Notes: generated by a model not told the origin, from the sequence alone. Positions 33,082 through 42,040 are shown, counted from the stretch's first letter. The stretch: 64,000 bases of DNA from JAXGZG01 sp040771825 (GCA_040771825.1 JAXGZG010000001.1:496001-560000); one strand, 5' to 3'. A program made the numbers and translations.

Positions 33082-33852
33082 ATGAGCGAGATGAAAGGCA
33101 AGGTCGCCATAGTGACGGGCGCCACTAGCGGAATAGGGAGAGCCACTGCTCTGAAGTTTGGGGCCGAGGGTATGCGGGTAGTGGTGGCGGGAAGGGACGC
33201 TACTCGGCTATCGAAGGTAGCCCAAGAGATAGCCGAAGCCGGTGGAGAAGCCAAGGCAGTTGTGGCCGACATGACTCTGGAAGCCGACATCGAGCGCCTG
33301 GTAGATGAAGCGGTGGCGGCTTTCGGCGGCATCGACGTACTGGTGAATGCAGCGGGCATCATCGCCAATGGGACAATCGAAAACACGTCGCTAAGCGACT
33401 GGGACTACATGATGAATCTCAATGTGAGAGGGCCTTTCTACCTCATTCAGCGCTCTATGCCCTACCTGATAGCCAGCAAAGGCAACGTGGTGAATGTCTC
33501 AAGTGTTACCGGGATTCGGGCGTTTCCAGGGATCTTGGCTTACTGCTCCAGCAAAGCCGCCTTGGAGCAGTTAACCCGGTGCGTCGCTTTGGAGGTGGCG
33601 TCGAAAGGGGTGCGGATCAACAGCGTTAACCCCGGCGTCATAATCACAGAACTTCACAAGCGCAGCGGAATGGGATCCGACGCTTACAGCGCGTTTTTGG
33701 AGCACAGCAAGTCGACGCATCCCATCGGCCGTGTGGGGACTCCCGGTGAAGTCGCCGAGCTCATCATGTTCTTGGCGTCGCCCAAAGCGGGGTTTATCAC
33801 AGGAGCTTCCCACTCCATCGACGGTGGGCGCGCTCAGACCTGCGCGCGGTAG
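33082..33852 (+). CDS. Short-chain dehydrogenase/reductase (SDR)
   Basis: The 256-residue protein shows the classical SDR features: TGATSGIGRA cofactor motif, VNAAG, catalytic Ser in VSSVTG, YCSSK (Tyr and Lys), and PIGRVGTPGEVA then SIDGGRAQ at the end. It reduces or oxidises a carbonyl/alcohol with NAD(P). The ATG at 33082 follows GGGAGGT by about 8 nt. It is likely cotranscribed with the class V aminotransferase before it. The two may act on one substrate, but this is speculation. Confidence 0.9.
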   Translation: MSEMKGKVAIVTGATSGIGRATALKFGAEGMRVVVAGRDATRLSKVAQEIAEAGGEAKAVVADMTLEADIERLVDEAVAAFGGIDVLVNAAGIIANGTIENTSLSDWDYMMNLNVRGPFYLIQRSMPYLIASKGNVVNVSSVTGIRAFPGILAYCSSKAALEQLTRCVALEVASKGVRINSVNPGVIITELHKRSGMGSDAYSAFLEHSKSTHPIGRVGTPGEVAELIMFLASPKAGFITGASHSIDGGRAQTCAR

Positions 33853-33943
33853 TCCTGCAGTGCACGCGGCGGCCGTAGAAGACGAGCCGGGTTGAGTCTG
33901 ACCAAACTTGCGAAAGTTGCCAGAGAGGGGAGACCGACTTCCA

Positions 33944-34609
33944 ATGGATCTCAAGGTGGAAGTGGCGGTATCGCAGCTGAACAAACATAATCAGGAGGTT
34001 TGTGGCGATTCCGTCGAGTGGGTACAGGGCCCTTCCACAATTGTGGTCATGGCCGATGGATTGGGCAGCGGCGCCAAGGCGCACACCCTGTCTTCTCTCA
34101 CCGCAAAGATGGCGGCAACTATGTTGGCACGTAACATGCCTGTAGAGGAAGTAATAGACTCGATAGCGGCCGCTTTGCCTGCGTGCGTAACTCAGCAACT
34201 TGCATACAGCACCTTCACAATCCTGCAAGTCACCCCCGACAACAACGCTCATTTCGTCGAATACGATAACCCTCTGGTGTTTCGCGGCAGAGGGTCGGAG
34301 CTTCTGCCCGTGGAGCGCTCAAAGAGGATCTACAGCGGTTGCGCCGTGTTCGAGAGTTGCTTTCCGATCCAAGATGGCGATTGGATGGTCATGATTAGCG
34401 ACGGGGTCCTAGACGCAGGGATTGGCGGCATTTTGAATCTAGGATGGGGTTGGGAGAGGGTAGGCGACTATCTCAAGTGGGTGGCGCCTCACAAGGACGA
34501 TGCCAGAAGCCTTGCCCAAAGTCTTTGCGATGCCACCTTGAAGTCATATGCCGGCAAGCCCGGCGACGACGCCACTGTGGTTGCGGTGAAGGCGAGAGCC
34601 CCAAGGTGA
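33944..34609 (+). CDS. SpoIIE-like PP2C family serine/threonine phosphatase
   Basis: The 221-residue protein is a stand-alone PP2C/SpoIIE catalytic domain: GDSVEW (metal Asp), VMADGLGSGAKA (the DGLGSG type of SpoIIE), MISDGVLD and GDDATVV at the end. It has no membrane or sensor part. SpoIIE-type phosphatases act on anti-anti-sigma factors or in stress signalling. Stand-alone copies also occur near Fe-hydrogenase genes in clostridia, but none is seen here. The ATG at 33944 is preceded by GAGAGGGGA at a slightly long spacing. Confidence 0.85.
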   Translation: MDLKVEVAVSQLNKHNQEVCGDSVEWVQGPSTIVVMADGLGSGAKAHTLSSLTAKMAATMLARNMPVEEVIDSIAAALPACVTQQLAYSTFTILQVTPDNNAHFVEYDNPLVFRGRGSELLPVERSKRIYSGCAVFESCFPIQDGDWMVMISDGVLDAGIGGILNLGWGWERVGDYLKWVAPHKDDARSLAQSLCDATLKSYAGKPGDDATVVAVKARAPR

Positions 34610-34668
34610 TTGGTGTCCGCGGCCCGGTGATGCGCCCGGTCGCCCATAGCCGAACCGTGCCCTCAAGG

Positions 34669-34758
34669 TGTGTCCCCCGCGCGCCCAAGGGTGCGGTTAT
34701 TCTCGCCAACAGTCCTTCGGCCAAGGTTCCGTGTCCCTCGCGCGCCTAAGGGTACGGT
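34669..34758 (+). repeat. Pair of imperfect direct repeats in an intergenic gap
   Basis: GTGTCCCCCGCGCGCCCAAG followed by GGTGCGGTT (34669-34697) recurs as GTGTCCCTCGCGCGCCTAAG followed by GGTACGGTT (34731-34757). The gap between the phosphatase and the PatB gene holds nothing else I can name. Confidence 0.6.
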
Positions 34759-34871
34759 TCCTCCATTTGGGCACGACTTCTATCCTGCCGCACATTTCTA
34801 CAGCAGGGAAGACGCGGCCTTCTGCGGAAATGAAGTATGAAGCAAACCTACGACGTTGGGAGGGGCAAGCC

Positions 34872-36047
34872 ATGAAGTACGACTTCGATTCGATTATAGA
34901 ACGCAAGGGAACAGGTTCATCCAAGTGGGACAGCGTTAGGACCCTGTTCGGATCCGATGATGTGTTGCCCATGTGGGTGGCGGACATGGATTTCGCGGCC
35001 CCGCCGCCTGTGGTGGAGGCAGTCAGGGAACGTGCTCTTCACCCCATCTTCGGGTACACAAGGGTATCAGAAGGCCTGATGGATGCCGTTGTGGATAGGG
35101 TGCAGAGAAGATTTGGGTGGAAGATCGATCCATCTTGGATTATGGTTAACCCCGGTGTGGTTCCCGCAGTGAACGCGGGCATCAAAGCCTTTGCTGGCAC
35201 GTCGGGCAAGGTAGTCTTCCAAAGCCCGGCTTATCCACCGTTTTACTCTTCGGTTTCAAACAACCAGTGCGAAGCCCTCATAAGCGAACTAAAGTGGAAC
35301 GGTTCTCAATACGAAGTGGATTTCAAGGACCTAGCTCAGAAGTTTGCAGACCCTGCTGCCAAAGCCTTCATTCTGTGCAACCCGCATAACCCGGTGGGCA
35401 GAGTTTGGACCCGGGAAGAGATATGCAAAATGGGCGAACTGGCGCTTTCGGCGGGAGCAGTGGTGATCTCCGATGAGATCCACTGCGACATCGTTTTCCG
35501 AGGCGCAAAACACATACCTTTCGCATCCATTTCTCCCGACTTCGCAAAACGGTCTATTACCTGTATGGCGCCGAGCAAAACCTTTAACTTGGCAGGGTTT
35601 CACGCCTCTATCACCATAATTCCCGACGAAGGCCTCCGGTCGTTGTGGAATCAGGCCCGCGCCGGAATCATGGGAAGCCCCGGGCTGTTTGGCATGGCTG
35701 CTATGGAGGCCGCATTCAAGTACGGAGACGAGTGGCTGGACGAACTCCTGGTGTACCTGGAAGCCAACAGAGACTGCGTTCTGAAAACCTTCAACGAAAG
35801 GATTCCCGCGATAAAGCCCGTTAGATCCGAGGGAACGTACCTTATCTGGCTAGATTGCCGTGGCCTGGGGCTTTCTCATGAGGCTCTCACCAAGTTCTTC
35901 CGAGAGGAAGCCAAGGTTGGGCTCAACGACGGCAAGACTTTTGGAGCGTCAGGCGAAGGCTTCATGCGCCTCAACATTGGCTGCCCGAGAGCGCTTCTCG
36001 AGGAAGGGCTCGGGAGGATAGAGCGAGCGGTCTCTAGACGTCTATAG
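34872..36047 (+). CDS. PatB/MalY-type PLP-dependent aminotransferase / cystathionine beta-lyase
   Basis: The 391-residue fold type I PLP enzyme has the PatB/MalY features: start YDFDSIIERKGTGSSKWD, PMWVADMDF, CNPHNPVGRVW, ISDEIHCDIVF and PLP Lys in APSKTFNLAG. Characterised members split cystathionine or cysteine C-S bonds and also transaminate. The ATG at 34872 follows GGGAGGGG; the upstream open frame is an artefact across the repeats. It stands alone. Confidence 0.9.
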   Translation: MKYDFDSIIERKGTGSSKWDSVRTLFGSDDVLPMWVADMDFAAPPPVVEAVRERALHPIFGYTRVSEGLMDAVVDRVQRRFGWKIDPSWIMVNPGVVPAVNAGIKAFAGTSGKVVFQSPAYPPFYSSVSNNQCEALISELKWNGSQYEVDFKDLAQKFADPAAKAFILCNPHNPVGRVWTREEICKMGELALSAGAVVISDEIHCDIVFRGAKHIPFASISPDFAKRSITCMAPSKTFNLAGFHASITIIPDEGLRSLWNQARAGIMGSPGLFGMAAMEAAFKYGDEWLDELLVYLEANRDCVLKTFNERIPAIKPVRSEGTYLIWLDCRGLGLSHEALTKFFREEAKVGLNDGKTFGASGEGFMRLNIGCPRALLEEGLGRIERAVSRRL

Positions 36048-36412
36048 AGGCACATACCCCGCAGGCGGCGAAAGGGGCACTGCGCCGAACGAGAAAGTCC
36101 GCTACTACGCACACGGGGAGGCTCGGAAAACCACTGGTTTTCCGAGCCTCCTGCTGGCTCTACCCAGACTAGATTGCCCAACACTAATCCTTCTGGCAAA
36201 CTGTCACCATCCGAGACTCGCCTTACCACATCCTCACGGGGGATCATAGGCTGGTAAACCCGTTACAACTCTTCCGGGCGACGACAAAATGCGACCTGGT
36301 TTGGACAACTTGTCTGATATGTTCTGATTGTTGGAAACACGGGACAACTTCCGAGACTCATCGAACTGGCGGCAGGCAAACCGCGCGTAACAAAGCAGGG
36401 AGGTCAGAAAGC
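36048..36412. other. Intergenic region
   Basis: The 365-bp gap contains the hairpin at 36117-36151 and ends with the GGGAGG ribosome binding site of the PHP-domain gene. I see no credible coding frame or clear promoter pair in the rest. Confidence 0.6.
36117..36151 (+). terminator. Terminator-like hairpin without T-run
   Basis: GGAGGCTCGGAAAA (36117-36130) and its perfect complement (36138-36151) form a 14-bp stem with loop CCACTGG. The stem has internal A and T runs, but TGCTGGC follows, so termination would be weaker than usual. Confidence 0.5.
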
Positions 36413-38500
36413 ATGTTGCCTTTCGCGAAATCCGCTAGGGCGTTTGTCATGGTCATTCTTTTCTTCAGCATGGCGACGGTCATCTTACCACCGGTAATGA
36501 GTGCTCAGCCTGCAGATAAGGATCCGGTAGTCGTCGCGGCCCCTGGCGCCTTCTCCTGTTGGCCGTCTACAAAGGTTACGTTTGAGGTTTTGATCGTCAA
36601 CACCGGAGTCCAGCCCATCACGCTGAGATCCGTGGGACTGCAGGGGCCCCTTGATTCCCAGGACACACTCACCTCGGTAGATGTGCCTTCATTGAGAACT
36701 AGAGAAACGCACACGGCCAGTTACGTCTGTGACGTACTTGGGCTATCGTCTCCTTGGCAAAATAGATCGGTCGACCATGGAAAGGCCGTGTCGCTCATAG
36801 GCGAACTTGGTGACTCCCTCTGTGTAATCCCTGTGCTCGTAGACCTTAAGGAACTAGCCCCTGACTTTCAAGTCGGGGAGCCAGTGCCTGTAGCTTTCGA
36901 TGTCTCGTATGAGACCGATGGCAAAACCCAGGTTGTTACAGTGCAGTCGGAAGGAATAATACAGCCGACCGTTGGCCTACCTGGATTCGTCCGAGGGGAT
37001 ATTCACCTGCATACCTGGCCCGACTCGGGCTACACCTTCTCCGACGATGGCATGCACAGCGTATCCGCCGTCTTGGGCGATGCCAAAGGTAAGCTCATGG
37101 ACTTCCTGTTGTTTACTGCCCACGCACAAAAGTTGGGTACTTCTACAGCCTACAGTTCGTACAAAAACAACATCTCTGCCTTCGCCGGAGAGGTCCTTGC
37201 TTCGCCAGGTCTTGAGATGAGCACGAGACGTGAGTATGACTGCACAGTGACTGGGCAGACGGGTACAGTATCAGGCTCTACCATTACTAGCTGGATTGGA
37301 ACCGCTGATGATGGGTACTATCAAACGACGTTGCCGTTCACGTTCTGGTTCTTCGGGAAGTCATACACTACGATCTACATCAGCACGAACGGGTTCATAT
37401 CGTTCAGCAGTACCGGAGCCTCTTCGCCATCGAATACTTACCTTCCAAACCCGAGCACCCCTAATACTTACATCGCCCCCTTCTGGCGAGACCTTAACCC
37501 CGGTTCTGGTGGAGCAGTATACCTGGACCTGAATTCCAGCCGCGCCAAGATCACCTGGTACGAGGTGCCCATCTATGGGACTAGCTATAAGCAGACTTTC
37601 CAATGCCTTCTGAATGTCGATGGAACCATTCAGTTCAACTACATGGATCTCCAGAATCCCGGCTATCCCACCGTGGGTGTCGAAGACGATCAAGGCCAGT
37701 ACGGTAAGGCATACGGGTCTCTGTATAGCGATATCAGCCTCTACTTCCAGCCGTCGTCGGACTCCCATTACATCGCTCATCGGCTCTCTAGCTACCTCTC
37801 GAATCCCAATCCTGAAATAAGGACTGGCCAGGAGATCATCGAGGCTGTAAAAGGTATGACCGGAGCATATGGTGGTCCAGCGCACCCCGATAGCGGCAGC
37901 TATCCGTGGCGTTATTGGGTTAAGGACGGAGATGGCACTATCGTCACTGGATTCCAGCTGCTTGAGTTGATGACGAGCCAATCCCAAGCGAGCAGTAGTG
38001 TGCTGGGAAAATGGGATCAGATCCTTATCAACAACCTACAGAGCACTATCGCTTCCAAGGAATTCCTGGTCGGGGTTTCCACAAGCGATATGCACCTGTT
38101 AGCCGGTCGCTGGGGGCTCAACATGACATACGTTCTGGCAGACAGGAACCTGACATCGATTAACGACGGCATCAAGGCCGGCAAGGTTGTGGCCTCTGCA
38201 GATGGGACTGTGACGTCCTTTAGCGCTAAGGTTGGCTTCGACACTGCGAAGGTAATTGGAGAAGTCTTACGGGTGAGTTCCGGCCAGACGATCACGCTGG
38301 CCGGCCAGGTCGACACGACGGAATCGATCTTAAGTGTTCGTCTTATGAAGAACGGCTCATTCGCCGCGACAATTCCGGTCAATTTGAATAAGACCTGGAC
38401 AACAAGCGTCAGCACAACCTTTGATTGCTACTATCGAATCGAAGTAGTGACCACAGGAGGAACCACGTACACGAACCCTATCTTCATAGACGTAGTATGA
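36413..38500 (+). CDS. Secreted PHP-domain protein with inserted nidogen-like beta-domain
   Basis: The 695-residue protein starts with a signal peptide (hydrophobic about 8-30, cut near MSAQPA). After an N-terminal beta domain comes a PHP-type metal motif DIHLHT (Asp196, His198, His200) with TAHAQKL. A domain of about 165 residues (about 277-443) is inserted, with FTFWFFGKSYTTIYIS, NGFISF and YIAPFWRDLNP, which resembles nidogen-like/adhesin beta-domains found in secreted peptidases. The PHP fold then resumes with GGPAHPDSGSYPW and VSTSDMH (Asp559, His561). A C-terminal Ig-like domain ends it. It is probably an extracellular phosphoesterase or metal hydrolase; the substrate is unknown. The start has GGGAGG. 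Confidence 0.75.
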   Translation: MLPFAKSARAFVMVILFFSMATVILPPVMSAQPADKDPVVVAAPGAFSCWPSTKVTFEVLIVNTGVQPITLRSVGLQGPLDSQDTLTSVDVPSLRTRETHTASYVCDVLGLSSPWQNRSVDHGKAVSLIGELGDSLCVIPVLVDLKELAPDFQVGEPVPVAFDVSYETDGKTQVVTVQSEGIIQPTVGLPGFVRGDIHLHTWPDSGYTFSDDGMHSVSAVLGDAKGKLMDFLLFTAHAQKLGTSTAYSSYKNNISAFAGEVLASPGLEMSTRREYDCTVTGQTGTVSGSTITSWIGTADDGYYQTTLPFTFWFFGKSYTTIYISTNGFISFSSTGASSPSNTYLPNPSTPNTYIAPFWRDLNPGSGGAVYLDLNSSRAKITWYEVPIYGTSYKQTFQCLLNVDGTIQFNYMDLQNPGYPTVGVEDDQGQYGKAYGSLYSDISLYFQPSSDSHYIAHRLSSYLSNPNPEIRTGQEIIEAVKGMTGAYGGPAHPDSGSYPWRYWVKDGDGTIVTGFQLLELMTSQSQASSSVLGKWDQILINNLQSTIASKEFLVGVSTSDMHLLAGRWGLNMTYVLADRNLTSINDGIKAGKVVASADGTVTSFSAKVGFDTAKVIGEVLRVSSGQTITLAGQVDTTESILSVRLMKNGSFAATIPVNLNKTWTTSVSTTFDCYYRIEVVTTGGTTYTNPIFIDVV

Positions 38501-38550
38501 TGTCCTTGCAGGATCCGCACCTAAAGTGACATAGGGGAGTGGAAGCAACC

Positions 38551-39324
38551 ATGACGAAGAGCAGCCTGGGAAAGCGCCGGATGATCCTGTGGGCGCTCAC
38601 TACGTGGGTTTGCCTTTCACTTCCCGCGTTTCTTGTACTTTGCTTTGGCCTCGGCCTGCTTCCGTCTCACACCAACAAGTGGTGTGGCCTTCGGCAGACA
38701 GTTCTTTCTTCCGATGCGGGCTACACCTACGCATCCTTAGGGGGAAAGGCGGTGTGGACAACAGGCTTCCCATTCCTAGCCTATGGTCGCACCGCATCCG
38801 GGTGGCTTATCGACGAATTCGTCCTTTGGGACACAGTAGAAGACCAAACACCCGATTTCCCCGCCCCCTCTTCAGATTCAGATGCTCGGCTGATAACAAG
38901 GCAGGTTACTGTGGGGACCATCACCGTTCGAGCGTCCTTATCCAAGGGTCGGAACTTTGAGGATCCACCTCCAGATGGTGAAGCTTGGGCCGAATCTCGT
39001 TGGAAGGCTATCGAGCCTCTGATCCGCCGATATTTGGAGAACCCCAGACGAACGCCTGGACTCAAGCTGATTCGAAACGATCTCCAGTTTGTCTGGAACA
39101 CCGGAGCTAAGGTTTCACCCGTCGAGCTTGAAGTTGCTCTTTGGGACATAGGTATGAAGATCGGCGCCATACCGAGCGCAGTGTTCGGGTTTCTGGTTCT
39201 GGTGACTCCCTTTGGCAAGTGGCCCGTGTATGGCACGTTAGGGATCGCGCTGTCGGCGCTGTTGGGATCCACGGTTTTGACTGAGATCAGATGGCGTCGC
39301 ATTAATAGGGTAACCGACAAATGA
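38551..39324 (+). CDS. Hypothetical membrane protein
   Basis: The 257-residue protein has one membrane segment near the N-terminus (about 12-35), a soluble middle (about 40-195), and two segments at the end (about 205-245). The order suggests that the middle part lies outside the membrane. I recognise no family. The ATG at 38551 follows GGGGAG by about 10 nt. It lies 50 nt after the PHP-domain gene and is probably cotranscribed. Confidence 0.65.
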   Translation: MTKSSLGKRRMILWALTTWVCLSLPAFLVLCFGLGLLPSHTNKWCGLRQTVLSSDAGYTYASLGGKAVWTTGFPFLAYGRTASGWLIDEFVLWDTVEDQTPDFPAPSSDSDARLITRQVTVGTITVRASLSKGRNFEDPPPDGEAWAESRWKAIEPLIRRYLENPRRTPGLKLIRNDLQFVWNTGAKVSPVELEVALWDIGMKIGAIPSAVFGFLVLVTPFGKWPVYGTLGIALSALLGSTVLTEIRWRRINRVTDK

Positions 39325-39392
39325 GGTGTCAAGACTTACCCCTACCACATAATATGTTGACGTCCCGACACCTAAAGGGGGAGGTGCGCGAA

Positions 39393-39485
39393 GTGGGTTC
39401 TTCCACGTTCTGCGTCAACGAGTGGCTTTGGTTCCTGATCCTAATCCTCGTGATCATCCTGATCTTCTGCTGCTTCTGCATCTAG
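39393..39485 (+). CDS. Cys-rich hydrophobic miniprotein (30 aa)
   Basis: A GTG start 7 nt after a strong GGGGGAGGT ribosome binding site opens a 30-codon frame. The product has a short polar head (VGSSTFCVNEW) and a hydrophobic run with a CCFCI end. It resembles the very small single-segment sporulation/spore coat proteins of Bacillota (YjcZ-like type) in build, not clearly in sequence. A second such gene follows at once, which supports that both are real. Confidence 0.7.
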   Translation: MGSSTFCVNEWLWFLILILVIILIFCCFCI

Positions 39486-39524
39486 TCTGCAGGACCTTCA
39501 CGATTACGAGGGAGGTGTTGCCAA

Positions 39525-39629
39525 ATGGCCGGACTTCTCGGCGGATGCGGCAACTGTGATTGGACCTGGATCCTTATCCTGCTTCTCATCATCCTGCTCA
39601 TCTGTTTGTGTGGCGGTGGTTTCGTCTAA
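39525..39629 (+). CDS. Cys/Gly-rich hydrophobic miniprotein (34 aa)
   Basis: The ATG lies 9 nt after GAGGGAGGT and opens a 34-codon frame. The head MAGLLGGCGNCDWTW is followed by a run of Ile/Leu, and the end is CLCGGGFV. The build (Cys and Gly head, one membrane helix, Cys near the end) is like that of its upstream neighbour, 39 nt away, and of YjcZ-like spore proteins. A terminator follows at 39695-39722. Confidence 0.75.
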   Translation: MAGLLGGCGNCDWTWILILLLIILLICLCGGGFV

Positions 39630-39694
39630 GCTATTGATGGGCTGAATGCCTACGGGTAGGTCTCGGAAAGCCGGCAGCTCACCTCAGTCTCCAT

Positions 39695-39722
39695 AGAAGG
39701 GCGGATAGGCCGCCCTTCTTCC
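39695..39722 (+). terminator. Intrinsic terminator of the miniprotein unit
   Basis: A 10-bp stem AGAAGGGCGG (39695-39704) with its complement (39710-39719) and a 5-nt loop is followed by TCC and no long T-run; the stem itself ends in CTTCT. Confidence 0.65.
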
Positions 39723-39753
39723 ACTTACACGCCGTCCTGCGCGCCATCCTACG

Positions 39754-39782
39754 TTGAAGTGTCTGCCTACCAGGAGTAGAAT
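39754..39782 (+). promoter_or_regulatory. Promoter of the YchF-like gene
   Basis: TTGAAG (39754-39759), 17 nt, TAGAAT (39777-39782), 37 nt before the ATG at 39819. Confidence 0.6.
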
Positions 39783-39818
39783 AAGTGGCGCGGTTACATT
39801 GTTTCGGAGGTTCTTGCT

Positions 39819-40853
39819 ATGAGGATCGGGCTAGTAGGAAAACCACAGACAGGGAAGACCAGCCTATTCAGGTTGTTGACCCAGATTCGCGGAGACTCGC
39901 CCCAAAAATCTGCAGCCACTGCTTTGGGCGTGATGGAAGTTCCCGATGATAGGGTCGACTGGCTGTCAGGACTCTTCAAACCTCGGAAGACAATCTATGC
40001 GCGGGCGGATCTCCTTGACCTGCAACCTTACAGAGGCCAAGAGCTTCTTAATAGCACCAGGAATCTTGACGCGCTTGTGTTGATTATCGGCGCCTTCGCG
40101 GCAACCGGCGATGGCCTCGACCAGGCGGGGGTCATCGATGACTTGGAGACCGAGTTTTTCGTGGCAGATTTGGCTTCGGTGGAAGGCCGTTTGGAGCGTC
40201 TTGCAAGCAACAAGGCCAAATCTCTGGGGGCAGCCGAGATCCCTTTCTTGGAGAAGTGCAAGGATGCCTTGGACGCAGGCATTCCCTTGCGGAAAGTTGG
40301 GTTTGACTCCTATGAGCGTGAGTTCTTGTCCAACTACGCCTTTTTCACCGTGAAACAAGTGATCTTGGCCGTAAACGTGTTAGAGGACTCGCTTTCAAGC
40401 CGAGATTATCTTGGCAAGGATTATGTTCGGGCCAAATCGCAAGAAGGCGGTTACCCGCTTGTGATTTTCTCCGGCGACGTTGAAGCGGAAATAGCCTCTC
40501 TTCCAGCAGGCGAACGGTTGAGTTTCCTGGAGGCCTATGGGCTTCAGGAGACCGGCGTATCCAGGATCGCCCAAGCGTCATATCAAGGGCTTGGCCTCAT
40601 CTCCTTTTTTACGGTAGGAGAAGATGAGGTTCGGGCCTGGGCCATCGCCGACGGAACCTCTGCCAAAGAAGCCGCGGGGAAGATCCATACCGATCTGGAA
40701 AGAGGATTTATAAGGGCCGAAGTTGTGTCCTTCGACCACCTCAAGGCATCTGGGTCTCTCAAGGCATGCAGGGATAAAGGGCAGTTGCGCCTGGAAGGCA
40801 AAGACTACGTGGTCAATGACGGCGATATCTTGAACATACGCTTTAATGTGTAG
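39819..40853 (+). CDS. Divergent YchF/OLA1-family P-loop NTPase
   Basis: The 344-residue protein has the Obg-type P-loop GKPQTGKTS at the N-terminus and the C-terminal TGS-like DUF933 domain (IRAEVVSFDH to VNDGDILNIRFNV). The middle helical hairpin of YchF is also present. It differs from standard YchF: the P-loop reads GKPQTGKTS instead of GLPNVGKS. The switch II DIAGLV region is changed to DLQPYRG, and the nucleotide specificity motif is AVNVLED. It is thus a paralogue with uncertain ATPase activity. YchF proteins bind ribosomes and take part in stress responses. Confidence 0.82.
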   Translation: MRIGLVGKPQTGKTSLFRLLTQIRGDSPQKSAATALGVMEVPDDRVDWLSGLFKPRKTIYARADLLDLQPYRGQELLNSTRNLDALVLIIGAFAATGDGLDQAGVIDDLETEFFVADLASVEGRLERLASNKAKSLGAAEIPFLEKCKDALDAGIPLRKVGFDSYEREFLSNYAFFTVKQVILAVNVLEDSLSSRDYLGKDYVRAKSQEGGYPLVIFSGDVEAEIASLPAGERLSFLEAYGLQETGVSRIAQASYQGLGLISFFTVGEDEVRAWAIADGTSAKEAAGKIHTDLERGFIRAEVVSFDHLKASGSLKACRDKGQLRLEGKDYVVNDGDILNIRFNV

Positions 40854-40915
40854 ATGCGTGCGAGCGCAGGGATGCCATGAGTGGACTTGGCCTTTGTGTT
40901 GGTCAGATCCGGTCT

Positions 40916-41959
40916 TCACTGGGCGCACACCCTGTTTTTGCCCAGCCTCTTGGCTCGCGCGTTAGCCTTCTCAGCGCTCTGTGTCAGATCCTGAGTGTTC
41001 TTCCCATCAGCAGGGTATGAGGCTACTCCTATCGATACGGTGATAGGAAAAGGCCAACGTGCCGACTTGGCGCACACCTTAGAACAGATTCTGGTTGCCC
41101 TGAAAGCCGCTTCTTTTTTGGGGCAATCGGGCAAGATGATTAGGAACTCGTCGCCCGATAACCACCTAGCTACAGTTTCGCCGGGACCAACCGATTCCGA
41201 GAGGATTCCGCCGAGTTTTCGTATCATCTTGTTGCCTGCCTCGTAGCCGAGTCTGTTGTTGTAGATGCGGAGATTATCGCCGTCAACGAACAGGAGGCTT
41301 AAAGCGCCTTTCCCGGTGTCGGAGAGGCGCTGTCGAATAGTGTGCCAAGCCACCCGGTGGTTAGGCAGCCCCGAGACGTCATCTGTGCAGGCTAATACCC
41401 GCGCTGTCTCCAGAAGGCTTGCGGTCTCGTTGATCCGGTCGATTAGATAACGAGCGATCTGACTGGATGAACTCCCTTTCGACCAATCCTCGGCATTGTG
41501 TCGCGCCTGAAGCTTACTCCAAATCTCGACCAATAGATCTCTTGCGTCCATAGACGATGCGTCGAATTGGGCTGTTACATAGGTAAACTTTGGGCATGGA
41601 AAGGATTTCCCCATCGAGTCGATGAAGCGCACGACATCTTCTTGATTGCCTTCAGACATGATGACGCAGAATTCGTCGCCGCCAAGCCGATAGGCAATGG
41701 CCCTTAACTCGCATGATGCGATGGCCGACAGTATGCATTCTGCCAGTTTCGCCACTAGCGAGTCTCCTACTTCCCGGCCCTCGGTGTTGTTGACCTTGGC
41801 CAAACCGCTTAAGTCTATTCCCAGGACTATACTTCGCCCAAGATTTCCAGGTTCCCTGATGTCCGAGAGAAGTGCAAAAAGGTTTGGCAATCCCGTAAGC
41901 GGGTCTTCGTTCATGGGAGGCCAGAACTGCATATCCCGAGACTTGAGAGACCGGCCCAT
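40916..41959 (-). CDS. Tandem GGDEF-domain protein
   Basis: The 347-residue protein holds two GGDEF domains without a sensor or membrane part. The first (about 18-145) has LGGDEF at 92-97; the second (about 192-347) has LSGDEF at 267-272, an allowed variant for diguanylate cyclases. No RxxD inhibitory site is seen before either motif. One or both may make cyclic di-GMP; in tandem proteins one copy is often regulatory. The ATG follows GAGGTGG. It lies 81 nt downstream of the amidase gene on the same strand and converges on the YchF gene. Confidence 0.85.
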   Translation of the reverse strand: MGRSLKSRDMQFWPPMNEDPLTGLPNLFALLSDIREPGNLGRSIVLGIDLSGLAKVNNTEGREVGDSLVAKLAECILSAIASCELRAIAYRLGGDEFCVIMSEGNQEDVVRFIDSMGKSFPCPKFTYVTAQFDASSMDARDLLVEIWSKLQARHNAEDWSKGSSSSQIARYLIDRINETASLLETARVLACTDDVSGLPNHRVAWHTIRQRLSDTGKGALSLLFVDGDNLRIYNNRLGYEAGNKMIRKLGGILSESVGPGETVARWLSGDEFLIILPDCPKKEAAFRATRICSKVCAKSARWPFPITVSIGVASYPADGKNTQDLTQSAEKANARAKRLGKNRVCAQ

Positions 41960-42040
41960 TTTACCACCTCAATCCTATTATCGATAACTCGCTCCAACCG
42001 AGTAGAACTGCGTGCCGAGCCGCGCCATGCCACGCTGTGC

